From assembly GCF_003945595.2 (NCBI RefSeq), contig NW_024104304.1, forward strand, positions 1,652,623-1,716,622: 64,000 nucleotides of DNA, written 5' to 3'. Position numbers and translations under genes: made by a program. This document shows, piece after piece, positions 50,902-64,000 of this stretch. The notes below the pieces were generated by a model that made no database searches, was not told the origin of the DNA, and was given only the letters and a program-made list of their open reading frames with translations. This DNA is from Pipra filicauda. Lineage: Eukaryota > Chordata > Aves > Passeriformes > Pipridae. The stretch's first letter is position 1. Each line of letters starts with the position of its first letter.

Positions 50902-51407
50902 AATCATAGAATCAACCGGGTTGGAAAAGACCTATGAGATCATCAAGTCCAACCCCTGATCCAACACCGTTGTGGTTACTAGACCATGGCAATAAGTGCC
51001 ACATCCAGTCTCAGCTTAAAACCCCCAGGGACAGTAAATCCACCACTTCCCTGGGCAGCCCATTCCAATGTCTGATTACTCTCTCTGTAAAAATTTCTTC
51101 CTAATATCCAACCTAAACCTCCCCTGACACAGCTTAAGACCATGTCCTACTGCTGGTTGCCTGGGAGAAGAGACTGATGCCCACCTGGTTACAACCTCCT
51201 TTCAGGTAGTTGTAGAGAGTGATGAGGTCTCCCCTGAGCCTCCTTTCCTCCAGTCTGAACAACCCCAGCTCCCTCAGCCTCTCCTCACAGGACTTGTGCT
51301 TGAGTCCCTTCACCAGCCTCGTTGCTCTTCTCTGGATCTGCTCCAGCACCTCAATATCCTTCCTGAACTGAGGGGTCCAGAACTGGACACAGTACTCAAG
51401 GTGCAGC
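50902..51407 (-). mobile_element. CR1 LINE 3' fragment (antisense)
   Basis: Reversed CR1 terminus (AATCATAGAATCAACCGGG, GACCTATGAGATCATC) followed by C-terminal coding sequence. The minus strand gives [19 protein letters not shown] and then [16 protein letters not shown]. It is the same CR1 subtype as the copies at 39.5 and 49.4 kb (shared GGTTGGAAARGACCT and TAGACCATGGCA). Confidence 0.9.
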
Positions 51408-54400
51408 CCCTGCCTGAGGGATTCATATCCTCTTAGTCAGAAGGAAAGCAAATATTGTGGCTCTTTTGGCACAAAGTAATAACCCAAAACTGCAGCTGGC
51501 TGAACAATGGGTTGATTGAAAGAAACAAGATTACTATATCAACAAAATCTTTTTTCTGTATTAAAAATATTAAATCTCTTGGGGAAGAAAAAATGGAGAG
51601 CTCATCTCTTCAGACTGATTAACTGGGACAACTAGCTTCTACATTAAGTAATCAAGAAAGGAATGAACAGACTGCCTAATCTGAAGTACACATTTCGTAT
51701 CCCACAGAAATTGATAATTGTCAAAGATTTCCTGTGATCACAGATTACCTTCAGCCTTTCAGGCACCTTTCTCTTATCAGACTGTTTCACAATGGAGTTG
51801 TCAAACTTAGGGACAAACCTTTGAGATTATTTTCCATAACTGACTGCAAGTATTCCAATTTATGAACTCAAGCATGTACACAGTCTCAGCACATTAAGGT
51901 CTATGTATCAACCTCTTCAACTAATCGGACTAACAGAAATATTTAGGAAAATTGATGTATTTTTTCCAAATGCATTCCATAAAGAAGAAATATCTGTTGA
52001 ACATTTTGGGAAGTTAAGCAAGCCTCACAATGCGTTAACAGCACTACTGGCCTGAGAATGCAGCTTACTTCAATGTTTAAGTTCAGGTGAATTGGGATGA
52101 CTGTGTCAGAGGGACAGACTCAGTGTTTGCGTATGTTATGTAGTGCCGTTCATGTTATACTACTTCTGGATTCAATAACTGATTTAAGGTCCGATATTCT
52201 TAGTATAAAAATAAATTTGTTGGAAATACTAGTACTGTTTCTTTATGTAGGTCACAAGAGAGTAGCAATGTGAGTGATATCAATATGTTTCCAGTTTACT
52301 ATTCAGACAGTGATCTTTTTTCCCACAAAAATCTACAATTACTATAGTTTCTGCAATTCAACTATTAATTCTTAAGGGTCCACCAGGAAGCCACTTATAT
52401 TTCTTGGAAAGATGTAACTGTTATGAAGAAAACAGATATCCAATTTCTCTCATCTTATGGTTAGTTCAAGTCCTTCCCATTCTTTCCCATAAAGCTCTTG
52501 ACAAACAATATCTTTCTTGTAATCAATCTTTACAATGATAAACATTCACAGGGTAATTTGGTGCAAGTAGGATGCCTGCATTTTTGCATTAAAACCCAGA
52601 CTGGCTCTCAGGCATTTCCTCTTGGCACTAACAGAATTTAAGGAATTTAAATAATATAAAGCAGCCTTGTACAACATACTGAAGTCAAATCTGAGCACTG
52701 TTTCAAAATATCAGTGATACTAAGAAGTCTAAAGCAAAAATATGGTATATTTAGAGCAATTTGGAAAGACTGAGTTACATATATTCATACACTTGTTAAA
52801 TGTGTCAACAATAAGCAATAGGTCTGAGCAGTATGTACAATCTACCTTTTAGAAAACCTGAGTTAGCAGAAGCAGTCACTGAGAACCTTTACCTAGAGTC
52901 AGTGACTGCCTCAATATTTTAGAAAAATTCATGAATGCTTTTCCTTATGGATTAAATTTGAATAAACTTCTTCAACCCCAAAAAGTTAATATACAATTAT
53001 AAAGCAATTTTCACTTCTACCATGACCACTATTAAACATTTTCCAATTACAATTGCATTTTATATACTGGAATATAAATATAAGACACCATTTGTCTTGT
53101 CTTTCATGCTAGCAAATTTTAGTAATGACACATTCTTCTGTAAAGGCTGACCTGCATTCATTATTATGGCCTTTTGATGCCATTAGGAAATTCCACCCAA
53201 ATAAGCAGCAACGAATGGTTAAGTAAAGGCTTAAGAAGTATTCCCTGTATTTCAAGATAAAAGCCTGCCCTAAGGTATTCTGGGCTTGCGATGGCAAAGA
53301 AAGATGACGTGTTCCACCATCTCTGACGTGCAATGTGGTTTGTCTTAAAGTAAGAACACCAGCTGGATATTGCAGGATTAACTGTCTGGATGCTCACATA
53401 ATTAATGTCTTCCAAAGAGAGGAGAGTCAAGATGTATGCAATTGACTTTGATGCACATCAGCCTAGAAGGCCCTAGATTCCTCAGGGTCAGTCCATCACA
53501 TAAACTCTAGACGGGTTTATCCCACCCATTAACCTGACAGCCCCAGGTCACTTATTCTGCCCTTACCTCAATTGCTTAATCTTAAGCCCCTAGCACAGTC
53601 TGAGATACCAAAAGATACTTCATCTGTCCTGAAGCTGACAGTGCAGCAGCACGCAAATCTACAGGTTTCCACATCTTACTTGCAATCCTTCCATAGATGT
53701 CTCAGACCTGCATGGAATTCAGCTTCCTATTAAGATACCTAAATTCTATTGAAAGTGCAGGATTTGATTCAGTTACCTAAATACAGTGATTTACTATTAC
53801 CTAAGATGTCAGAAACCTGTCTAGCCTCCAGCTACCCCTCTGTAAAGGGTACCAGTCTCCCACAGGCCCTGTGTCATACCTGTACCTCTCAGGTCGGATG
53901 ATGTCTCTGACACCACGGGACATCTGAAATGGCACTGGATCATATTCAGATAAATGAACCCATCCCACCTTAGGTATCCTAACCAAGAGAGTTAACGAAA
54001 CCAGGAAAATAGCTCTGCTCACTGAAATGGACATTCTCCCCATTCCACAGACTGCATTAACTGTATCTCCATCAACTGTAATGAGAGCATAGAGCTTATC
54101 TTATAAATATAGGTGTTTTAGTAAAAATCTAACTGCACCCAAATGTTACATAGACCAAGAAGAGTGTCATCCCAAACAACTCATTCTGCGAGACAGAATG
54201 TGAATGTGTTAATGGGTCATCCTCACTATGCAGACTGCCCCAGCATCTGAAAGTACTATACTGGCTGGGTATAAACACACTTTGTGACATACAAAATGTA
54301 ATGAAATACTGGTTTGAAAGTGTAAATCTGAGAAAACAGTGATAGAGAATTACAGGTATCTCAGTTAGAGGCAGGCAGAGTCTGGACAGGCCATGCTGTA

Positions 54401-57400
54401 TTGACAGATACGAACACCTAATTCAGCAGGAAATAGACATTTTAAATGTATTATAAGGGAGGGGTTTATAGCACATGGAGATCTAGTGGTATGGTTCAGA
54501 GTTTTATGAAAATAATGGTCTGTTAGTTACCTCTGAGTTATCAGTTATTAAAAAAATTTAAACTATTTGAGTTTTTTCCCAATATACTTTAATACTTTAC
54601 TGATTAAAAAAATATAACTTCTTTGTGGTATATATTTATTTCAGAAGGAAGATGTCTTACTAGTCTTACTATTTCAGCCTGATTTCTACTTAGGGTTTCA
54701 AAATTATCTCATCTAGACAGTCCTCATAATCAAGCCAGAGTTTTTGATTAGTAACATTTACTTTGGGATATTAATATCAATAGACAAATTTCCACTGTTT
54801 TCTAACGTTTCAATTAATCTTTAGACATATTGCAGGGCAGTTCTTCTAAGCACTTTTCTGTAAAGTAACAGTATGTCCCTGAGAACATGATGATTTCAGT
54901 TCATTTTTCATTCTCAAATTACATTAGAGAACTACATCCTTTTAGTATACGAGGTAACTTTGGACAACATCCGGCTCCAATCTTTAGATGATATCCATTT
55001 GATCCAGAAATTCCTTCATGCTTTCTGGGACTATAAACTGTAGGTATATTCAGTGTAAAATGAACTCTTCCCTGTTAAGACTATTTCCTTCCAGTTCTCT
55101 GAATGATGTTTCATATGCCAAAATAAAGCAGTTTTAACAAAGTCTTTGTAAGAGAAGAGTCAAAAACATACATTTCCCTGTTCGACTTGGAGAGAAAAGA
55201 ACCTTACTTTACCTTTGCACTACAAAGGGACGCCACACCATTTTCTTGGAAAGAAAAACATGCTTCTAGCAGCAGGGTGTTCTCTAGGCTAACTTAATGC
55301 CTTGGAATAACTGTATTGCCATTCCTTGGTCTCCTAGATCCTCAAAATTCATAAAATTTTAATAGGACTGTGGTAGCACAGAACCTGAGTTATCTGCCTG
55401 TACCGCTTTTACTCTTCTTGAAAGAGAGAAGTCAACCACTGCAGACACAAGCAACAAGATACCGCGCACAGTCAGACTTTAAGCAGGTTGGGAAATATCC
55501 AAGCCAGCCGACTGTCAGACAGAACATTTCGACAGGTGGAAAACACCTCTTCATGTATTTTTAAAACACCAATCATGATGCAGTGTACTGTATTTTTTTC
55601 TAGTCCATTACCTTCACTTAAACAAAAAGTATTAGTATGGATATGTTTTAATGTACTACAAGACAGATTGGCTAATCTATGCAAGATTTATAAAATATGC
55701 TTGTCCTTAATTTTACGTAATATTTGTTCTTAATTTTAGCAACACACTGCAAATGAAATATATTTTTTTCCCATCCCTCTGCCAAGAAACTGGCAAGTTC
55801 ATAGTGATTACACGAAACAAACCCAAATATATTTACCATTCAAATATAAACTTTTTAAAAATCTTTTTTCTCATCATAAAAAAAGACATTTGTTAACTAA
55901 AGAATTAACAGTCCTTGGCAAAATCTATTTTGATTTAACTCATCTCTGTCTTCTCAGAGAAAAACAGATTGCCCAGAGCTTTTAGAGCAACCTGTTCAAA
56001 TTATTTTAGGACTTCTGTTCTATATTTCAGGTACTGTCATAAAGAAGATTTTATTCAAGCTCCTGTTCTCCTTCTACCCAGGGTACCCTAGCAGTTTGTT
56101 TCAAATCAGAAAACCTCCTTGGAGCACAGCTTTGTCTCCAAAGTGACTGCAGGAATTGATAACTACACAGAGAAGGATGTACAGACACCACATTCAGTCA
56201 GGACAAAACCACCCGAGCAGCAGTTGAGCTCTCACAGCACTTTTCTGGATCCTTTACCACATGTAGCACAGATATCTGAAAAGTGCATCCCTCCCCATAA
56301 ACATTCTGGGAGTGGTTTGAATACACAGCTGTCAGTATTCTAGTCAGTTCAGACAGATATTAGTCAAGTACTCATGCCATGTAATGCCCAGTCTTCCAGA
56401 TGGTATCTGGCAAAAGTAATATTGCCAGGCAGTAGAAAGGGTCCAGTATTATACAATTGCATCTGTAGAAACACAACTATGGAAAGTTAGGCTGTACTTT
56501 TCCAATTCTGTTATTTAAGACTGTTTTAAAACCATATGTACCAAACCTTATCATGTAAACAAAAATGGATATTTTTTTCAGATACCTGTGCTTTAGTGAC
56601 GATTTTTTAAAGTGCTACAAGACACCAAACATTGGGAATTCTATTTGACTCCTTAAGAATGACTTGATCAAACAAAAAAAGGATATAGAAATTATGTTCA
56701 CATGGAACAGTTATATACTTTCAACACATAACTGATCTTAGCTCATCATAATTATAAATAATATGAATGGACAACTCTGTGGCCATCAGCAGGATTATGC
56801 CTTTAGAAAGATTAGCAGAAGCTTATGAAAAGCAAAACATTCCTATCACCATTTCCCATTACTCATTTAAAAAGTCCAGAACAAGGCACAAATGCATCCT
56901 AAGGAAATCATAACCTAAAATACAGCAAAAGTAAAACCATGTTGGAGCGTGTGAATGCAAAGGAAGTAGGGAGAAAATTAGGAAACTGGGAGAGAGACCG
57001 TACATGCTTTGCTTTTTAATCCACTCTTTCAAATTGCAGCAGTTCTGAATCATTTATTAAATAACACAGAATAACTGAGGTTTTAAGGAGGGAGCAGCAA
57101 ACATGGCAGCTTAGGGAAATAGGCTGGAAAAATCACCTGAAATGCACTCAAGAGCAAAGGCAGAAAAAAGTCATGACTGTAGTATGAAAGTTTGAATGTT
57201 TTGTTGAGAATGGAGAGGGAAATCGTATGATGAGGATGAGTAAAATAGCATCATGATGTGAAACTGTACAAACCTGACAGCAGGAAAAAAGACAAATGAA
57301 AGGGATTTCACATTATCAACATCTTAATTTACACCAACTAACTAAATATAATAGGGTCAACAAACGTCCTCTGGTCCCAAGACCAGCTATCACACACAAC

Positions 57401-58549
57401 TCACATGTTTGCCTAAACTCCTGTAACAAAGGCAAATGTCAAGTTCGTGCTACACTCTGAAACATGCCCAGGCCATGTCTGTGAGAATTCCAGTTGGACT
57501 GCCCTAAAACCATATCAGGAAATTTAAGCGTGGGCAAAAGTGCCAGTCCTTGTGCCTGAGTACTATCCCATTTAATTTAACAGCATAGACACAGCCTTTG
57601 CATATGACAGAACAAAGGGCAGAGGATTACAGAAGAACACATACTCTTTGATTCCCTCACCACATTTCCATGTCCTACACAGGCTGCCTAGCAGAGGAGT
57701 ATTCCAGTTCATTTTCAAGTGATGAGGTTTCAGATTCTTCTATCCAAGCCTCATGGCTCTCCCATTATAACAGGCAAACATGATCCAGTGCATGATGGTG
57801 GTCATTAAGTGTTGTGTCTTCATTCTGTTTCACAAAATCTGCAACAACGCAATCAAACTATGTGAATTCAGTCAGGCATTAGACCTTGTGTTAATATGTA
57901 TGTACAGGTGCACAGAAATAACCCCCTCTGTATGTTCCTTTGCAATAACAACGTGGGACTTCTAAATTATAAAGGGACCAGGATCATTTCACGACCTACA
58001 AAGATAATGGACACAGAGAGTTAACTTTAAGGTGTGTTCCAGCATCTGACTGCTCCCAATGGAATGACCAACTGAGTCCCTTGCTTCTCAGAAGTTACAC
58101 TACACTGAAAGAATAACATTTCAGGAGTTCCTACTCAAATTTGTAAACAGGTGCAGTCTGAACTTCCATTGATCATCAACTTGCTTAGTCATTTCCACCT
58201 GAGAGAAAGAACAGTAAAATATCATTTTTCCAATCTGATAGCATTTTTTCCACAAGTCTTAGACAGATTTACAAGCAAATATAAAGCACTCTGCAATGGA
58301 GAGTCATCTTGATTTATTTGTTGCTAGGGATGCAATATTTACAGAAAATTAATGTCAAGCCTCAGTTTTTTATTAAATGCCTTGTAGAGTTAATTACTTT
58401 CACAGGGTGACTATAGCACATAATTATTTCATTTTACAGGTTTTTAATGCACTTCTTAATTTTACAACTGTCTGCTTCTTTTATTATTTTTTGGAAAGGG
58501 TAAAAAGATACAGTCAATTAATTTTCCAGAATACCTCACTAAAGCCTGT
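51408..58549. other. Long intronic stretch, no gene seen
   Basis: No repeat family recognised with confidence in 7 kb. The patch at about 53450-54050 is less AT-rich, with CCTAAAT-type motifs that could be an old repeat. It holds only short frames. Confidence 0.5.
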
Positions 58550-58723
58550 CTTCAAGCACTGGAATAACCTCTCAGGGTCATGGTAGAATCTCCATCACTG
58601 GATGTTTTCAATATGTGATTGGACAGGGTGCTAGGTAATCTCATACAGCCTCCCTTTCCCAAGAAAAGTTAAACCACATCATCTTTTGAGGTCTCTTCCA
58701 ACCTGAGCAGTTCTACAACTCTC
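58550..58723 (+). mobile_element. CR1 LINE 3' tail (sense), old
   Basis: Sense CR1 tail: GAATCTCCATCACTGGATG, GATTGGACAGGGTGCTAG, GAGGTCTCTTCCAACCTGAG. The terminal repeats are mutated. Confidence 0.78.
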
Positions 58724-60809
58724 TAACCCTCCTATAAAATAAATTAAAGTTATTTTTTCATAAATCATTGCAAGTCAGTCATGACATACTTAACTGCATT
58801 TTGTACTTCACTGGTTCTTTAAAGGACTAAGTGCACCAATTGCTTCTGATATAATTAATATATTTCCATTTCTCATCCCTATCAAGTAAAATATTCTGAC
58901 AAGATATTATAATTATTTTCTGTTAGCAGTTAGTCACATAAACACAGTGGTCCCCTAGTACTTCATCCTCCACATCATAAGATAGGTTTCATATCCACAT
59001 CAAAAGATAGGTTTCTGTCCGAAAAGCCTTACCCATTAAGCTAGTTACCTAGACCTAGGTGCATCTGACTGTGCCACATTTATAATCTGGAGTTCCATAC
59101 AGATCTGGACAGCTGTTCCTAATCAGAAGTAACACATAGAAGCAAATTTTTCCCTTGTGCAGGGAAAAATTTCATCACAATCAGCAGTGTTCATTAACTC
59201 TGGTCCTACTGCTACTTCAGAAGCAGACTACATCTACAATTGTTTCCAGTATAATCAGTTTTTAAACCATACCTAAGTTATGTTCCTTCCTCTGTCACCA
59301 TTAATTTTCTCTGCAGCCTACTACAAAGAATCTTATCAAATGCTTTGTGAACATCTTGGAACATTATGTCTAACCTTTATGTACTTTACCGACTTTTTTT
59401 CAAAGAACTCCGACAGGCTGAAAAAGCACACTCTTCCTTGGAGGAATTCTGACACTCTCCCCCCATCCTACTACCCAAATGTGCTATTCAGTCTGTAATT
59501 ATAATCTTCATCTTACCTGAAATTCTTAACTTACTATCTCCTGCCTGCTCCCATAAGGACAGTATGACAGTAGTAACACTGCAGTCTTCTGCAACAATTA
59601 CTTTTTAAGAACTACAGCGTGCTCTACCAGTTTTCCATCTCCATAAGTGGTCTGGTTCAGAGTATTTAAAATGTGCATAATGCTTTAAATACATATGACA
59701 CTTCATAGATACATAACAACAAGTCAAGTCTATCCTGTAAAATTTGTAACCTAGTTAATAAAGCTATTTAGAGGAACATTGTCCAGATCTAATTAATTTC
59801 TCCTGTATTTCATATGGGTATTTCTACAGAGAGTAATAAAATGTTATTGTCAGATGTTTTATGAAATAATAATTTTGATTCTCACTGTAGGGAATCACGG
59901 AAAGTGGAAGTGAAACTAAGTGTAAAACAACAAAGCTGTATTATATGTGTGTATAACTAGATAGAGTGTATATGTGTATAAGTGTGTATGTGTATATATA
60001 TATAAAAATATATATAAAACCACACTTATACCACCAATACAATCTCCCATACAATGAAAGACTGATAATTACTTTCAGAAATATTAGGGAATTAAAACAA
60101 AAAGGAAAGCATATATACCAATAGCCGATCTTGTGTCGCAAATGAGATCATCCACGTCGAAATATACTCTCACAGGTGTTTGTTCAGTAGAATATCATAG
60201 TAGTTTTCAAATATGTAATTCAAATATCAGGTGTAAAACTGGGATTGAGTCCTTGTTAGAAAACATGAAGCTCATGCTCAGATCAGATTTTTTGCTGGTG
60301 ACTGACCACTGAACTATACTATCCCAGTTTACATCATCTGCTGTGCTATCTTTATACAGAACTGATTTACTGTGGGCTTTTTAGGAGCTGTTTGGCTAGC
60401 TACTGTTTCTCCATGGTTGGTTGTGGGGTATTTGGTATTCTAACACTATTTCCAGAACAAATGGGGAGAAAATTAAAGTGAAAACCAAATAATTGGCTTG
60501 ATTTAGAAAAGAAACATTAAGTGTAGGAAAACCAGCAATAGTTGCATGTGGAGAACACACACTGACATATCCCTCCTGTGTTCAGGCAGGGTAGAACTGA
60601 ATGTATGAGCTGGTAAAGCTTTGGTGACAGAGTCAGGAATAAGAAGAGAAACCTGGCACAGAGAAGCAGGTGCAGAAGATGGAAGTACTACCTATTTTAT
60701 CTATTTGGGTTATTTTCATAATACTAATTTTTTACTCTGGCCTCCAATTGGGAGGTCTGGAGACACACTATCTATAATGCTGCTGCCTCTTTTGAGAACG
60801 CACACGGGA
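58724..60809. other. Intronic sequence left of RTE copy 2
   Basis: A 25-base imperfect tandem duplication (AAGATAGGTTTC twice) at about 58974-59014 and a TG/TA-rich microsatellite at 59985-60016. The possible old repeat at 59300 is listed separately. Confidence 0.5.
59300..59470. mobile_element. Possible old interspersed repeat
   Basis: TATCAAATGCTTTGTGAACA, followed by TTTACCGACTTTTTTTCAAAG, recalls a segment found in ancient LINE copies of birds and reptiles (TCAAATGCCTTT... CTGATCACC). Only recalled similarity; family and strand are not established. Confidence 0.3.
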
Positions 60810-61010
60810 TCACTTGAGGAGAAAAGACAACGTAGAAAGAATCGTGTCTTGTCGATACCACCTAAGGAGTCTTTCTGTTGTGCCTTTTGCAACGGGACTT
60901 GTCTATCTCGTATTGGCCTTTTTAGCCACCAGCACACTTGTAGCAAGTGTGGGTAGAGTCCTTCCCAAATCTTCGTTCGCGAAGCCTAGCCATGATGATG
61001 ATGATGATTT
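60810..61010 (+). mobile_element. RTE-like LINE 3' end, copy 2
   Basis: Same module as at 45.5 kb: FCCAFCNGTCLSRIGLFSHQ, HTCSKCG and a stop at about 60953-60955, then CTTCGTTCGCGAAGCC and a clean (ATG)5 tail at 60992-61006, taken to be the element's 3' terminus. A shifted frame over the tail gives Asp repeats, which are not meaningful. The short ATG tail and open C-terminal frame suggest it is not very old. No RT or endonuclease is present here. Confidence 0.65.
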
Positions 61011-64000
61011 TTTATGACTCATCACTGCTCTTAAAATTTCAAAACAAATGTGCTTGTAGAATACAGTAGTTGTATTTGGGTAGCAAAATCATCTAAAAAG
61101 AATACTTCATCTATGTTACTCCAATATTATAGTTTTTCTTCTCCTTTATGCTGTAATTTTGTGGTTTAAAATACATGAAAGATGATAACTTAGAAGAATA
61201 TAACTATCAAAACCCAGTAATTCAGAGGTATATTTTTGTCTTTATGGAAGAAATTTAGATTTACTAGCAATGGGTTTTCAAAATGGTGCTACTCACTTCT
61301 TTTAAAATTCTTGGCACCATAAACCAAGTCACACTTTTATACCAAGCTGAAATTTCAGAAAGCACTACTAAGCACATTTCTGACTAGCACAAAGGGACAT
61401 TAAAGCTAATAACAGATAACATCAACAAATCCAGAGGTAATGAGTTCCTTTTTCATTGCAGCCTTTGTTAAAAAAAAAAAAATTATTAACGCAGTAAGAT
61501 AAAAAGTGAATGATCTTGGAATAGTTCTGGGCTAAAGATTACTTCAATCAATCCGATGTTTTCAGATTGATTGAATATCATAGAATTTATACTAAACTCA
61601 TACAGGTTAGATGTGGCACAAAGTTCAAGCAAACAACCCTGACTAAAACTGTACTTGCTCCACATAAGGTAGACCTCTCACTGCAGCATGGTCCAGGAAC
61701 TGTGTATCAGCTGGGATTCTAGTTAGGATGAGCATCTCTGTATTGCTGCTTCTGCTGTCAGGATGGCCTCTGCAAGCGCGGCCAAAGAGACTGCAACTGC
61801 TTTGTGGCAGCTGGCAACAAAGCAAGAAAAAGATGACAAGAGGAAGGCAAGGAAACAGTGACAGAAGTCTTTGGGGAAGAAACAGGGTCAGGAGACATCA
61901 CTGTAAGGGACTTGGAAAGCTTGCAGAGAAAATGCTAATACTGCTCATAAGTACTTTTGAATATTCAAGATGAGATATCAAAAGACTGAAAAGGTGAAAA
62001 TATGCAACAGAAAAAAAAAGAAATAATAACAAATTAAAACAACATTAATAGTGGAAATTAAGAAAATATCTGTAAACATTAGGAAGATAAATAATCGCTA
62101 ACTCAGACCTATTACAAATCATGGCATGTCTGCTTCTGTAACAGTTTCAAGTTTCTAAAGACATCTGACAATTGTTCAGCTTTTAAAACCAAGTATCTTT
62201 TGGATGAACAATGTTCATTTCTACTGAATATAAAAATCCCCCTTGCACCAGTATTCTAGAAGGTTTATGGTATCTCATGCTTTCAGTGGGATGTCTGGGA
62301 AGATATTAGTAAAATGTGTTCCTTCTATTAAACCTGTACAGATAATTTTTTCAACTGGTAAAACCCAAGAAGCAGTAACTCAAGAAGCAGAACTTAAGAC
62401 AGTGCATTAAAAATGAGACAAAACACATAAAAACTAGGAATTAATTTTGTTTAACTGAATAAGAGTTCTGTCACTAATATACACAGATCTAAGAATGAAT
62501 TACATGCACAGAAGATATCCAGACCTTTTGGGCAGCCTATCAAGCTTTCAGTACCACACTTAAATTTGAAAGAAGACTGTACAGTATGAAAAAAAGTTTA
62601 AAGAGTCATACTTTCAAATTCTACTTTTTTCTCTGACTTTTTTATCATTTAATCTCAGAATTATATTTTTCCACCATTTTGGTGGACTTAGAGATGATCT
62701 GGTGGGGTTTTTCTGGCTGAAGATCAAACGAAGCTTTACTACTACAGTTTGTAAAACATAAAACTGACATTTGACTTATGCAAAATGCAATTATCTTTTA
62801 GACTACTATGAATATGGGCTTATAGCCGATATCCTTTAAAAGCTCAGGTTAAGGAGCCCATATTTATTAGTGTCATTGAGATAATTGCATTTGATTTTCT
62901 TTGCTGGCTGTAAGAACTTCCAGTAGCAATTTTATTATCTGACCTAAATGTATAAATGATTAGCAAAACGTGACTTGGCAAGTGGCAGTTTAAACATTTC
63001 CTGCAGCCCATCATGCCTTAAAAGACGTGATACCTTTTCAACATAAAACTCCTAGAGATTAAATGCTGGCCTCTTTCCTGCAATGAAGAACTCCAGCATA
63101 AAGAAGTCAAGATACTGTCAGGGGAAAAAAATAACAAGATACTAAATATGAGGAGTCTTATGCCAAAGAGGAACAGGCACCCAGCTGGCAAACATGATCA
63201 CCACTAGAGATTAATGCAACTCCAATCTGTAGTAGTTTTAAGACGAAACTGTTTTTCAAGCTGCTGCACTAGGTTAACATTTAGCATTGCCAAACCTAGA
63301 GACAGAGTTCCAGTGTCAAATGAATAGAATTCAACAACACTGATCTTATTCTAAGCAGAAAATTATATGCTGGAGGAAAGCAGAGATCCCACAAAGCTCC
63401 CACCAAGCAAGCATCCATCCATGTGTACTCAACAAACTGGGGCAGTCCTCACTTCTGCAACGTGGTTCATTACCTGAGTAGGAAAAAACAACTGCAGTCA
63501 CTCGGTGTTTTGGTTCTTGGTAAAGCTTACACCATTCCCTTTCTGCATCCATCCACATATATTAGTACAAGAGCTCTAAATGGCATGTGTTAGAGGCAGT
63601 AATACTTTATTTGCTCTGTAGACTTGCAGTAGTCCACATTCACTGCAAAAGTAATGAATACCCTTTTTAGAGAGTACACAGTGGTGCACAGGTCTCTTGG
63701 AATTTAATCCCCAAGACGTTGGCCCAGAATGGCATTACAATTTTTGTCATTTCATGTCACTCGCTTCGCTTTTGTGCTGCTTACAAAGTCCAAAACTCAG
63801 TTGCCCAACATTCCTGCACAATCTGGTGAAAGACAGACAAAAAAACTGACTTCACAGTACTGCAATAAGAGACTTTTATTAGAAAGTATTCCATTTTAAT
63901 CTGCCTATTCTTCAAGCAATTTTGTCTGTAAATCTTCTATACCCTATTATTCCAAAGGGTTAATGTTCTACTTGTGTTTTCCTTACTGCTTATTCACCAC
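61011..64000. other. Intronic sequence, no gene seen
   Basis: A 12-base A-run near 61470 and a perfect 11-base inverted repeat (TTCAATCAATC and GATTGATTGAA, 11-base loop) at 61543-61575. No coding signal or known repeat recognised. Confidence 0.55.

Larger units (their letters stand above)
17468..64000 (-). other. KHDRBS2: KHDRBS2 intron 1 (partial)
   Basis: Sequence upstream of the KHDRBS2 exon in the direction of transcription. No CpG-rich first exon and no match to the KHDRBS2 N-terminus was found, so intron 1 is at least 46.5 kb and its promoter lies beyond the right edge. Very large introns are usual for KHDRBS2 in vertebrates. The nested Topors-like pair, most CR1 copies and both RTE-like ends lie inside it. 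Confidence 0.8.

Noticed and set aside
60814..61017. 67-codon frame ending in Asp repeats
   Set aside because: Wrong frame over the RTE-like end; the Asp run is the (ATG)n tail read out of frame.
1..64000. CRISPR arrays, bacterial operons, tRNA or rRNA genes
   Set aside because: No spaced direct repeats, no dense same-strand gene order, and no cloverleaf or rRNA sequence seen; the window is vertebrate intron.

Overview
The window is a piece of bird nuclear DNA: AT-rich, intron-like sequence carrying many 5'-truncated CR1 retrotransposons, two avian ERV-type solo LTRs and two RTE-like 3' ends. One host-gene exon is recognisable on the minus strand at 17340-17467. It encodes 42 residues that match KHDRBS2 (SLM1, a STAR-family RNA-binding protein), with both splice sites intact. 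Because KHDRBS2 runs right to left, bases 1-17339 are its intron 2 and 17468-64000 are part of its intron 1. Exon 1 and the promoter lie off the right edge, exon 3 off the left.

The most notable region is 20.4-27.2 kb. There, on the strand opposite KHDRBS2, sit two tandem copies about 3.93 kb apart of a GC-rich intronless reading frame (20920-22620 and 24853-26553, each 566 codons). The part that looks like protein starts at an internal Met just after a strong splice acceptor, giving 414 residues in each copy. It has a RING-like segment closest to TOPORS, in which two of the eight zinc ligands are replaced (Cys1 to Phe, Cys3 to Arg). An Arg-rich linker follows, then three and a half tandem 61-residue Arg-rich repeats. 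The two copies differ at about 11 bases in 1701 and both frames are open. They look like a lineage-specific, recently duplicated or gene-converted Topors-like family nested in a KHDRBS2 intron.

The rest by region. 1-17.3 kb: introns with an LTR fragment (9.6-10.0 kb), a near full-length solo LTR (12.85-13.42 kb) and a CR1 reverse-transcriptase fragment (14.87-15.68 kb). 19.0-20.6 kb and 24.0-24.6 kb: antisense CR1 fragments that flank the duplicated genes. 27-45 kb: intron with CR1 pieces at 29, 35, 36.5, 39.5-40.3 and 44.3-44.6 kb. A possible decayed coding segment of unknown origin lies at 35.5-36.15 kb on the minus strand. 45.5 and 60.8 kb: two copies of an RTE-like LINE 3' end encoding a short Cys/His zinc-finger C-terminus. 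49-51 kb and 58.6 kb: more CR1 tails. The remaining sequence shows no recognisable gene. No tRNA, rRNA, CRISPR or bacterial-type element is visible.
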